Below are positions 28,018-35,658 of a DNA stretch of 64,000 bases, piece after piece (position 1 is the stretch's first letter; each line of letters begins with the position of its first letter). The notes under the pieces were generated by a model that was not told the DNA's origin, ran no database searches, and saw only the letters and a list, made by a program, of their open reading frames with translations. The position numbers and the translations under genes are program-made. This DNA is from Neomegalonema sp. (GTDB lineage: Bacteria; Pseudomonadota; Alphaproteobacteria; Rhodobacterales; Rhodobacteraceae), in assembly GCA_022760435.1 (NCBI GenBank), contig JALEFY010000024.1, forward strand, positions 62,001 to 126,000, given 5' to 3'.

Positions 28018-29337
28018 TCAGGCCTTTGGCAGCAACGCCCGCACTGCCTTCGAGCTCTGGATCTTGCGCTCCTCGGCATAGGCCTCATGATAGGCTTCCA
28101 CCGCATTGAGCTCATAGAGATAGTTGACCATGATCCCGGCAGACTGGGCCAGACCCTTGGCCGAGCCATCCGCCATCCAGTTGATCCGGGCCAATGAGGC
28201 GCCGTTGCCCAGGTGAAACCGCGCCACCGGATCAATCGGCTGGCCGTCATCGCGTTTGACATCGAGGAAGTAGCGCGCGGCCAGGGTCATCAATTTCGGC
28301 TTGAGGATTTCCACCCGCGCCGGATCACGCGCCCAGGCAAGATCGGCGATCGCCCCGGCGACCTCGGCGGCCAGCCCATCGGGCTCGCGGCGCGCCTCAT
28401 CACGGATCCATTTGGTCAGGCCCGGCACCGGGGACAGGGTGACAAAGGTCTCCAGCCGGGTCAGAGCCCTCGCCAGATCCTGCGCTACCTGCTTGATCAG
28501 GAACGCCCCGAAGGAAATGCCGCGCAGCCCCTCCTGACAGTTGGAGATCGAGTAAAACACCGCCGTCGTCGCCTCTCCCGGCGAGATCACATCGCGCGTT
28601 CCGGCCAGAACCTCCTGAATGTTGCCCGCGATCCCCGTGGTCAGCGCCACTTCAACGAAGATCAGCGGCTCATCGGGCATTGCCGGGTGAAAGAAGGCAA
28701 AGCAGCGCCGGTCAGCGGGCTGAAGGCGGCGGCGCAACTCCTCCCAACTGTCAATCTCATGCACGGCCTCATAGGCGATGATCTTTTCCAGGATCAGCGC
28801 CGAGCTGTTCCAGTCGATCGGTTGCAAGACCAGAAAGCCGCGATTGAACCAGCTGGAGAGCAGATGATGAAAGTCGGTGTCGATCGGCTCAAGCTCGGGG
28901 TGCTCGCGCAACAGCCGCAGCAGATGGGTGCGCATCTGCACGAGCGCATGGGTGCCGCCCGGCGCGAAATTGAGCCTGCGGAGCAATTCCTGACGCCGCG
29001 GCGTCGCAGCCCGCGCCAGCGCCTTGAGCGCGCCGCCACTGCGGTCGGCCGTATAGGCGGCAGCCGCCATCGACAACCGATCGGCATCGATATCGTAGTC
29101 ATTGGCCAGAAGCTGAAAGAAACTCAGCCGCTCGCGCGCATCGAAGGCATCATAGCGATGAAGGATCTGGGCCGCGAGCGCCACGCCCGACGCCTCGCCC
29201 TTCGAGCTCATGAGCATCATGCACAGATCCTTGATGCTGCGATTTTGCTCGGTCTTGGGGCTGGACCATTCCACGAGCCGCGCCCCGCGCTCGAGTATCG
29301 AGGCCAGCAGATCATTCAAGGTGCTCATCTGAGCCAT
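28018..29337 (-). CDS. Malonyl-CoA decarboxylase
   Basis: 439 residues matching the malonyl-CoA decarboxylase family: an N-terminal helical domain (about 1-120) and a GNAT-like catalytic domain. Features include HPAMPDEPLIFVEVAL, SISNCQEGLRGISFGAFLIK (the serine region) and FHLGNGASLARINWMADGS (the conserved His region near the C-terminus). The enzyme makes acetyl-CoA and CO2 from malonyl-CoA. ATG 29337 is preceded by AAGGAGGGG. It is convergent with, and 68 bp from, the PKS-NRPS cluster that consumes malonyl-CoA, which may be coincidence. No matB-type malonyl-CoA synthetase or malonate transporter is nearby. Confidence 0.9.
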   Translation of the reverse strand: MAQMSTLNDLLASILERGARLVEWSSPKTEQNRSIKDLCMMLMSSKGEASGVALAAQILHRYDAFDARERLSFFQLLANDYDIDADRLSMAAAAYTADRSGGALKALARAATPRRQELLRRLNFAPGGTHALVQMRTHLLRLLREHPELEPIDTDFHHLLSSWFNRGFLVLQPIDWNSSALILEKIIAYEAVHEIDSWEELRRRLQPADRRCFAFFHPAMPDEPLIFVEVALTTGIAGNIQEVLAGTRDVISPGEATTAVFYSISNCQEGLRGISFGAFLIKQVAQDLARALTRLETFVTLSPVPGLTKWIRDEARREPDGLAAEVAGAIADLAWARDPARVEILKPKLMTLAARYFLDVKRDDGQPIDPVARFHLGNGASLARINWMADGSAKGLAQSAGIMVNYLYELNAVEAYHEAYAEERKIQSSKAVRALLPKA

Positions 29338-29563
29338 GGCGCTCCCCTCCTTGGCTTTGTCCGTAAGCGCGGCAGGATCAACCCCACCGCCTCGCCGGGA
29401 CAAGGTAACCAAACGTCAGTTCGAGGGGAAGGGGGTGCAAGGAGGAAGCCCCAAGCAGGATGCAATCTCCCCAGCGCATCCAAACCGGTCAGCCGTCACC
29501 CCAGTGCGACTTCACCCCGATGAGCCTTCCCCCCGATAAGCCTTCGCATCTGCCTGAGAGGAT

Positions 29564-29638
29564 TGGAGCGGGCGATCGGGATCGAACCGACGACATTCAG
29601 CTTGGGAAGCTGACGTTCTACCACTGAACTACGCCCGC
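29564..29638 (-). tRNA. tRNA-Gly (anticodon CCC)
   Basis: On the minus strand the acceptor arms GCGGGCG and CGCCCGC pair perfectly, followed by T and an encoded CCA end. The D-arm reads AGTTCAGTGGTAGAAC. The anticodon stem TCAGC/GCTGA encloses the loop TTCCCAA, so the anticodon is CCC (codon GGG). The T-arm contains GTCGGTTCGATCCCGATC with the invariant GTTCGA. All expected tRNA elements are present in 75 bases including CCA. Confidence 0.95.
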
Positions 29639-29779
29639 GCGGAAGGTGGTGGTTTTCAGCACCTTCGGCCTTGCTCACCCCCGCCACGCCGCTGTTGCGA
29701 CCGGCGCGTGAGAGACGCTTTCATAACCGGGCGTGAGGGCTATGGCAAGAGAGTGCACGCGGGGCTTTCGCGGGTCGAT

Positions 29780-29813
29780 GGCCGCCCCCCCGCTCGTACG
29801 GGGCGGGGCGGCC
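29780..29813. other. GC-rich hairpin between tRNA-Gly and the RTX gene
   Basis: Arms GGCCGCCCC and GGGGCGGCC are complementary, with further pairing inside the loop (CCCG/CGGG). It lies between the RTX gene terminator region and tRNA-Gly on the minus strand and could block read-through into the tRNA. No T-run follows. Confidence 0.4.
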
Positions 29814-29828
29814 AGAGATTGCGTGACT

Positions 29829-29851
29829 GCGGCGGATCGGGTGTCCGCCGC
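29829..29851 (-). terminator. Hairpin just downstream of the RTX gene
   Basis: Perfect 8-bp stem GCGGCGGA / TCCGCCGC with a 7-base loop, starting 9 bp after the RTX stop codon in the direction of transcription. There is no strong T-run, so termination may be partly factor-dependent. Confidence 0.5.
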
Positions 29852-29860
29852 CTCGCGTGA

Positions 29861-32350
29861 TCAGATCAGCACATCGGCATCGTCAAAGCGCAAGGTCTCC
29901 ACCGCAAAGACGGTGTCCACGGTATTGGTCCGCAGATCCTCGACCTCGAACCGGCCCGAGCCCAGATCCGAGATGCTGAACGCCGCGCGCTCGCCGGTGA
30001 ATACCGCGATATCCGCGCCCTCGCCGCCATCGAAACTGTCAACCCCGGTGCCACCGATCAACAGATCATCACCGGTGCCCCCGATCAGGCTGCTGCCGAA
30101 ACTCGAGGCGGTCAGCGTGTCATTGCCGCCGCGACCATCGAGGATACCGGCCCGCATCAGCCCATCGGCCGAGGCGGTGTCATCGCCGCCATCCGAGCCA
30201 TAAAAGCTCTCGATCTGATCTTCACCCATGTTGAAGGTCACGCCGATCTGGTCCTCGATATAGACCTTGTCGCGGCCATCGCCCTCGGTGATGTTGGCAT
30301 GGTTCTCGCCATTGTTGAGATAGTAGGTGTCCGCGCCATCGCCGCCATCGAAATAGTCGACCCCGCCTTCGCCCCACATCCGGTCATTGCCCGAGCCACC
30401 GATCAGCATGTCCGACCCGTCGCCGCCAAACAGCCGGTCGGCATCCTCGCCGCCCTCGAGCCGATCATCGCCGCCCTGGCCGAGCAGCGTATCGGCACCA
30501 GCACCGCCGAAGATCTCGTCATCGCCCTCGCCCGCCAGCACCCGGTCATTGCCGCCAAGGAAATTGCCGATATCGGCATTGTCCGACCCATAGGCCAGAT
30601 CCGCCTCTTCGGTGCCGTACAAGATAGCGCCGGCATCAAATTCCAGCCCCTCGACATTGCGCACGATATCGATCTCGCCAGTGAGAAGATTGGTGATGGT
30701 CATGTCGCCATTATCGGCAAAGACAACCTGATAATCATCCGCCGCGCCCGCGAGCCAGACGATGTCATTGCCCTCGCCGCCATCGAGCACGTCATTGCCG
30801 AGCCCGCCGATCAGCGTGTCATTCCCGGCCCCGCCCTGGATCTCATCATCATGCGACGAGCCGGTCAGGCTGTCATTGCCGCCGCGCCCATCGATATAGG
30901 CGGAGACGTCGAGCCCATAGGCAGTGACGGTGTCGGCGCCCGCATCCGAGCCGTAGAAGCTCTCGAGCTGATCCTCGGCCATATCGAAATCGACGCCGAT
31001 CCCGTCCTCGATGAACACCCGCTCGGTGCCACCGCTATCGGTGATGTTGGTATGGTTCTCGCCATCCTCGAGATAATAGATGTCCGAGCCTTCACCGCCA
31101 TCATACATGTCGATGCCGCGCTCGCCCCACATCCGGTCATTGCCAGCGCCGCCGATCAGCATGTCATCGCCAGCGCCGCCAAGCAGACGGTCATGCCCTT
31201 CGCCGCCATCGAGATGGTCGATCCCGGCCTCACCGCTCAGGGTGTCATTGCCATCCTCGCCATAAAGCTGGTCATCATCGATGCCCCCATACATGCGATC
31301 ATTGCCGGTGCCGCCATAGAGGATGTCGTTCTCCGACAGGCCGGTGAGCACATCATTGCCCTCATCACCGTAGAGCTGATCCTCGCCGCGCGCGCCGATC
31401 AGCCAATCATCGCCGCCGCGCCCATAGGCGATATCATTGCCAGAGAGCAGATTGACCTTGTCGTCGTAATTCGAGCCCAGGATGACATCATCGTCATTGG
31501 TCGGCGTCGCGATCTCACCGGTGAAGGTGATGTTATCAACGCCGAACTCCTCGCTCGAGAAATCGGAGTGGAAGGCGAGCATGATCTGCACGCTCTCCGA
31601 TTGCGGGATCTGAAAGCTGTATTCGGTGAGGGTCTTGCTCAGCCGGCTCTCGGCGGTGCTGCTTGAGTGGGTCAGGCTCCACAGATCGATATCGCCATCC
31701 CCATCGGCATCGCGCAGCTCATCGGCGAGCATCTGGCTGGTCACACCCGGTTGCAAGACCAGATCCTCAACAAGGCCCAGCGACTCATTGGTACCGTCGC
31801 GATTGACCTCGGAGCGAAACAGCATGCCGACCTCGAAGGTCACCCCGCCATCGAGGCTGTAGAGCACCGCCATATAGTCATCGCGATCCCAGGCGGCGCT
31901 GCCGGTCTGGTAATTGCCCACCGCGAACAGGCCCGAAAAGGTCAGTTCATTCAGGCCCAGCGTATCATAAGTGCCAAAATCAATGGTCTGGATCGCTTCA
32001 CCGGCCGAGGAGGTGGGCCGGATATCCTCGCCCGCCCACAGGTAGTCGCCATCGACATTGCCGTAGAGGCCGAGCTGATTGAAGATATTGCTGCCATCGG
32101 TGCGACCGAAATGATCATGGCCACTGGTCTGGAACTCGGCGCTGGCGGTGTAGCGCACACCCTGGCCATCGGTCTCGAAGCTTTCCTGGAAGATGACTGA
32201 CAAAATGGCCTCCGGCTGATCGGCATGCCCCGGCTCGGGCGGCACTTGCGGGCGCACACCAGGAGCTGAGAGTTGTGATTTACGATCATCCTCGCTCAAC
32301 AGGGTAAAGATCGGGATAACCAGACCGTTGAGCGCGACACAAACTGGCAA
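29861..32350 (-). CDS. Secreted RTX (hemolysin-type Ca-binding repeat) protein
   Basis: 829 residues, very acidic. Residues about 45-285 form a beta-rich domain of unknown type (SVIFQESFETDGQG...; YSLDGGVTFEVGMLF; FGVDNITFTGEI), possibly carbohydrate-binding. From about 290 onward come more than a dozen GGxGxD nonapeptides (GGTGNDRMYGG, GGAGDDMLIGG, GGEGNDIVWL) that bind calcium outside the cell. The repeat part contains an internal duplication of about 250 residues (see findings). The C-terminal VFAVETLRFDDADVLI is the usual type I secretion tail. No tolC/hlyBD genes are adjacent. The TTG start at 32350 lies inside a palindrome and has no good ribosome site, so the N-terminus is uncertain. 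Confidence 0.82.
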   Translation of the reverse strand: MPVCVALNGLVIPIFTLLSEDDRKSQLSAPGVRPQVPPEPGHADQPEAILSVIFQESFETDGQGVRYTASAEFQTSGHDHFGRTDGSNIFNQLGLYGNVDGDYLWAGEDIRPTSSAGEAIQTIDFGTYDTLGLNELTFSGLFAVGNYQTGSAAWDRDDYMAVLYSLDGGVTFEVGMLFRSEVNRDGTNESLGLVEDLVLQPGVTSQMLADELRDADGDGDIDLWSLTHSSSTAESRLSKTLTEYSFQIPQSESVQIMLAFHSDFSSEEFGVDNITFTGEIATPTNDDDVILGSNYDDKVNLLSGNDIAYGRGGDDWLIGARGEDQLYGDEGNDVLTGLSENDILYGGTGNDRMYGGIDDDQLYGEDGNDTLSGEAGIDHLDGGEGHDRLLGGAGDDMLIGGAGNDRMWGERGIDMYDGGEGSDIYYLEDGENHTNITDSGGTERVFIEDGIGVDFDMAEDQLESFYGSDAGADTVTAYGLDVSAYIDGRGGNDSLTGSSHDDEIQGGAGNDTLIGGLGNDVLDGGEGNDIVWLAGAADDYQVVFADNGDMTITNLLTGEIDIVRNVEGLEFDAGAILYGTEEADLAYGSDNADIGNFLGGNDRVLAGEGDDEIFGGAGADTLLGQGGDDRLEGGEDADRLFGGDGSDMLIGGSGNDRMWGEGGVDYFDGGDGADTYYLNNGENHANITEGDGRDKVYIEDQIGVTFNMGEDQIESFYGSDGGDDTASADGLMRAGILDGRGGNDTLTASSFGSSLIGGTGDDLLIGGTGVDSFDGGEGADIAVFTGERAAFSISDLGSGRFEVEDLRTNTVDTVFAVETLRFDDADVLI

Positions 32351-32365
32351 TGCATTTGCATTGCC
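32346..32365. promoter_or_regulatory. Perfect palindrome in the RTX / cytidylyltransferase intergenic region
   Basis: Arms GGCAATGCA and TGCATTGCC are exact reverse complements separated by two T residues. The element sits in the 61-bp region between the two divergent genes and overlaps the proposed TTG start of the RTX gene. Its size and compactness suit a dimeric repressor site; read as RNA it could also hide a start codon. Function is inference. Confidence 0.5.
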
Positions 32366-32411
32366 GATCGAAACTTGCTTTTAGGGTTCCAGTGCTCCTT
32401 TGGTGGTAACC

Positions 32412-33101
32412 ATGACCGATCCCTCTCGCATTCTAGGCATCATCCTCGCGCGCGGCGGATCCAAGCGGCTACCGGGAAAGAATGTGCGTTCTCTGGCGGG
32501 CAAGCCGCTGATCGCCTGGACAATTGATGTCGCAAGGGCCTGTCCACGGATCGGCCGGGTTCTGGTGAGCTCCGACGATGCGCAGATCATCGACGCTTCG
32601 CGCGCGGCGGGGGCCGAGGTGCCCTTCACCCGCCCGCCCGAGCTGTCGGGGGACGATGCGCGCCCGATCGACGCGATCTTCCATGCGCTTGATATGCTCG
32701 ACACCCCCATTGACATCGTGGTGCTGCTGCAACCGACCTCGCCGCTGCGCCGGCTGACGGATGTCGAAGCCTGTCTGTCAATGGTGCTCGATGAGGGCGC
32801 GCCGAGCGCGATTGCGGTCTCGCCGGTGGACAAGGGGCCACATTACTACGGCGCCCTCGACGCGCAGGGCCTGTTCACCCAGGCCGATGTCTTCAACCGC
32901 CACCGCACATCCGGCGATCCGGTGATTATCAACGGCGCCTGCTATGTGGCCCGCACCGAAGCGCTGCGCGCTCATGAGGGCTTTGTCATGCCGGGCACCA
33001 GGGCCCATGTCATGAGCCCCTATCACTCGGTCGATATCGACACGATCGAGGATTTCGTGATCGCCGAGGCGCTACTCGCCCTGCGCAAGCGCGAGCAATA
33101 G
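32412..33101 (+). CDS. CMP-acylneuraminate-synthetase-like cytidylyltransferase
   Basis: 229 residues of the NeuA/PseF/LegF nucleotidyltransferase family, which couples CTP to a nonulosonic acid. Visible are the nucleotide-binding start ILARGGSKRLPGKN, the GKPLIAWTI segment, VLVSSDD, LLQPTSPLR, and the substrate/metal end motif VDIDTIEDFVIAEALL. ATG 32412 is used; in-frame TTG and GTG codons lie 12 and 9 bases upstream. No nonulosonic acid synthase, epimerase or flagellin-modification gene is adjacent, so the sugar is unknown. The last 30 bases overlap the 3' end of the convergent mccA. Confidence 0.88.
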   Translation: MTDPSRILGIILARGGSKRLPGKNVRSLAGKPLIAWTIDVARACPRIGRVLVSSDDAQIIDASRAAGAEVPFTRPPELSGDDARPIDAIFHALDMLDTPIDIVVLLQPTSPLRRLTDVEACLSMVLDEGAPSAIAVSPVDKGPHYYGALDAQGLFTQADVFNRHRTSGDPVIINGACYVARTEALRAHEGFVMPGTRAHVMSPYHSVDIDTIEDFVIAEALLALRKREQ

Positions 33102-35066
33102 CACGCCCTCCTCGACCTGATCGCCCACGGCCACCAGCAATTCGCCCACCGCCCCGTCACGCGGGGCGCTCAAGGTATGCTCCATCTTCATAGCCTCGAG
33201 CACGATCAGCGGCTGGCCGCGGCTCACCGTCTGCCCGGGCTCGACCGAAACCAGCTTGACCAACCCCGGCATCGGTGAGAGCACCCGGTCCCCGCCGCCG
33301 CTCACCTCTTCAGGGCGCAGGAACGGATCCTGAAGCGCGATGCGGATGCTCTGCTGCGCGGTGCTCAGACTGACGATCTCGCGCAGGCGAGAGAGGAAGG
33401 CGGTTTGCACTTGCCCGTCGATCAGCGCCCGCCAGCGCGGGCCGTCGCGGCCGAGCAGTCGGATATCCGCCTTTGTGTCGCCATCGCTGACGCGCCACGC
33501 GCCCTCCCCGACCGGGGTCAGGCGCAGGGTGAGCGGCTGCTCGTCCACGATCAGATCGGCAAAGCTCTCCCCCGCCCCCCACAGCCGCAGCGCCCCGAGC
33601 GCAGCGAAGGGATCGCGCGCCGCCGGGCGCTCCGCGTAGCGCTCCAGCAGCCCCAGCGCGTAGAGCGCCGCAAGTCCGGCCAGCCCCATCGGTGTCGCGG
33701 GTTCGGGGACCAGCTGCGCCAGATCGCGCTCGATCAACCCGGTATCGACCGCCCCGGCCGCAAAGCCCTCATGCGCGGCGAGTGACCCGAGAAAATCGCG
33801 ATTGGTAATCGTGCCCGCCACTTCGGTCTCAGCAAGCGCCCGGCGCAACGCTCCGAGCGCGGCGCCGCGGGTCGGGCCATGGGTGATGATCTTCGCAATC
33901 ATCGGATCATAATGCGGCGAGATCACATCACCTTGGCGCACACCGCTATCAATCCGGGCGCCGCGCTCGGGAAAGCTCAGGGCATGGAGCGGCCCGGTGG
34001 CGGGCAGAAAGCCCTTGGCAGCATCCTCGGCATAGAGCCGCGCCTCGAAGGCCCAGCCGTTGATCGACAGATCCTCCTGCGCCATCGGCAGGGCCTCGCC
34101 GCTGGCAACGCGCAATTGCCATTCGACCAGATCAAGCCCGGTAATCGCCTCGGTCACCGGATGCTCGACCTGAAGCCGGGTGTTCATCTCCATGAAGTAG
34201 AACCGATCGGCGCGCAGCCCCTCGGAGGCATCGACGATGAACTCCACCGTGCCAGCACCCGAATAGCCGACCGCCTGCGCCGCGCGCACCGCCGCCTCGC
34301 CCATCGCCGCGCGCATTTCCTCGGTCATGCCCGGAGCCGGCGCTTCCTCGATCACCTTCTGATGGCGGCGCTGCAAGGAGCAATCGCGCTCGAAGAGATG
34401 GACGACCGAGCCATGATCGTCGCCAAACACCTGCACCTCGATATGGCGCGGGGTGCTCACCCATTTCTCGAGCAGCACCTGCCCATCGCCAAAGCTCGCC
34501 AGCCCCTCACGCTGAGCACCGGCGAGCGCATCGGCGAAATCCTCGGGTCGCTCGATCTTGCGCATGCCCTTGCCGCCGCCGCCCGCGCGGGCCTTGAGCA
34601 GCACCGGATAGCCGATCCGCGCCGCCTCCTGCGCCAGAAACTCCGGCTCTTGCCGCGCGCCATGATAGCCCGGCACCACCGGCACCCCGGCCTTCTCCAT
34701 CAGCGCCTTGGCCGCATCCTTGAGCCCCATCGCCCGCACCGCCGCCGCCGACGGGCCGATGAAGCGCAGCCCCGCGGCCGTCACCGCGTCGATGAAGCCG
34801 GGGTTCTCCGACAAGAAGCCATAGCCCGGATGGATCGCCTGCGCCCCCGTGCGCAGCGCCGCGTCGATGATCGCGCCGCCTTGCAGATAGCTTTGCGCGA
34901 CCGGGGCGGGACCGATGCACACCGCCTCATCCGCCATCGCGACATGCAGGGCCTGCGCATCCGCTTCCGAATAAACCGCGACGCAGGACACGCCGAGCCG
35001 ATGGGCGGTGCGCATCACCCGGCAGGCAATCTCACCGCGATTGGCGATCAGGATCTTGTTGAACAT
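33072..35066 (-). CDS. mccA: Methylcrotonyl-CoA carboxylase biotin-containing (alpha) subunit
   Basis: 664 residues. The biotin carboxylase domain (about 1-445) starts with MFNKILIANRGEIACRV and has the Gly-rich ATP loop AGGGGKGMR and the catalytic EMNTRLQVEHPVTE. A linker/BT domain follows, and the biotinyl domain at the end has the target lysine 627 in EAMKMEH. The same architecture occurs in propionyl- and geranyl-CoA carboxylases, but its place beside mccB and ivd supports 3-methylcrotonyl-CoA, the leucine intermediate. ATG 35066 is preceded by AGGAAGGGAC. It ends convergently, overlapping the cytidylyltransferase gene by 30 bp. Confidence 0.92.
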   Translation of the reverse strand: MFNKILIANRGEIACRVMRTAHRLGVSCVAVYSEADAQALHVAMADEAVCIGPAPVAQSYLQGGAIIDAALRTGAQAIHPGYGFLSENPGFIDAVTAAGLRFIGPSAAAVRAMGLKDAAKALMEKAGVPVVPGYHGARQEPEFLAQEAARIGYPVLLKARAGGGGKGMRKIERPEDFADALAGAQREGLASFGDGQVLLEKWVSTPRHIEVQVFGDDHGSVVHLFERDCSLQRRHQKVIEEAPAPGMTEEMRAAMGEAAVRAAQAVGYSGAGTVEFIVDASEGLRADRFYFMEMNTRLQVEHPVTEAITGLDLVEWQLRVASGEALPMAQEDLSINGWAFEARLYAEDAAKGFLPATGPLHALSFPERGARIDSGVRQGDVISPHYDPMIAKIITHGPTRGAALGALRRALAETEVAGTITNRDFLGSLAAHEGFAAGAVDTGLIERDLAQLVPEPATPMGLAGLAALYALGLLERYAERPAARDPFAALGALRLWGAGESFADLIVDEQPLTLRLTPVGEGAWRVSDGDTKADIRLLGRDGPRWRALIDGQVQTAFLSRLREIVSLSTAQQSIRIALQDPFLRPEEVSGGGDRVLSPMPGLVKLVSVEPGQTVSRGQPLIVLEAMKMEHTLSAPRDGAVGELLVAVGDQVEEGVLLLALAQGE

Positions 35067-35112
35067 GGCGTGTCCCTTCCTAAAATTCTGCCTGCCGAGC
35101 CTGCGCGGAGCG

Positions 35113-35637
35113 CTAGAGCGGCATCCCCGCGCCGCTTTCATCGAGCCAATGCTCGAGCTGCTCCAGTTCCCGCGTGGTGAAATCCGATCGCTCGAGCACC
35201 CGAGTGCCGCCGGAGATCAGCGATGGCGACAACTCCCAGTCGATATACCCGGCGGCGCGCTCGGCCTTCAGATCCTCGGCGAGCTCCGCAACCTGCGCTT
35301 CCCTGAACATGTCCTGACGCGGGTTGCCCTGCATGCCCATGCACAGATCGTTGCTGGCAAAGCCGAGCCGATACGCGCGCCGCGCGATCAACTCGGCCAA
35401 TTCGAGCTCGCCATTATAGCCCTGCGCATGCTCCTCCCGGGCCTCGGGCGTGAAGCTGCCCGCATCGCCCGTCGAAACCGCAAGCCAGAACAGCGAACGC
35501 GCCGTCCCGGCATCCAGTTGCGGCAGTGTGCAAAGCGTATGCAGCTCTGCGATCCCCGCATCCCAGTTCCACGCACAGCCCAGCCAGTGCAGCACCTCGC
35601 TGCGTTGGCTGAGCATCCAGGTCGTTATCTCACTCAT
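35113..35637 (-). CDS. DUF4274-like protein within the leucine catabolism cluster
   Basis: 174 residues. The N-terminal half, LHWLGCAWNWDAGIAELHTL with DAGTARSLFWLAVSTG, resembles the DUF4274 pattern (an aromatic NWD motif followed by a Thr-Ala...FW block). The C-terminal half is acidic and helical and includes SGGTRVLERSDFTTRELEQL. No function is known for that domain. It sits between mccB (21 bp upstream) and mccA (46 bp downstream) on the same strand, so it should be co-transcribed with the carboxylase. Whether it has a role in carboxylase assembly or is simply carried along cannot be told. Confidence 0.75.
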   Translation of the reverse strand: MSEITTWMLSQRSEVLHWLGCAWNWDAGIAELHTLCTLPQLDAGTARSLFWLAVSTGDAGSFTPEAREEHAQGYNGELELAELIARRAYRLGFASNDLCMGMQGNPRQDMFREAQVAELAEDLKAERAAGYIDWELSPSLISGGTRVLERSDFTTRELEQLEHWLDESGAGMPL

Positions 35638-35658
35638 CGTCTCTCGCTTTTCTGTCGG

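Noticed and set aside
28213-29523. Plus-strand open frame of 436 codons
   Set aside because: Shadow of the malonyl-CoA decarboxylase gene; no domain and no ribosome site.
29564-29638. tRNA-Gly as an integration site for an island carrying the PKS-NRPS cluster
   Set aside because: No integrase and no repeat of the tRNA 3' end was seen near 13 kb; the location alone is not enough.
32353-32355. ATG within the palindrome as RTX start
   Set aside because: It is out of frame with the RTX coding sequence, so the TTG at 32350 or a downstream start must be used.
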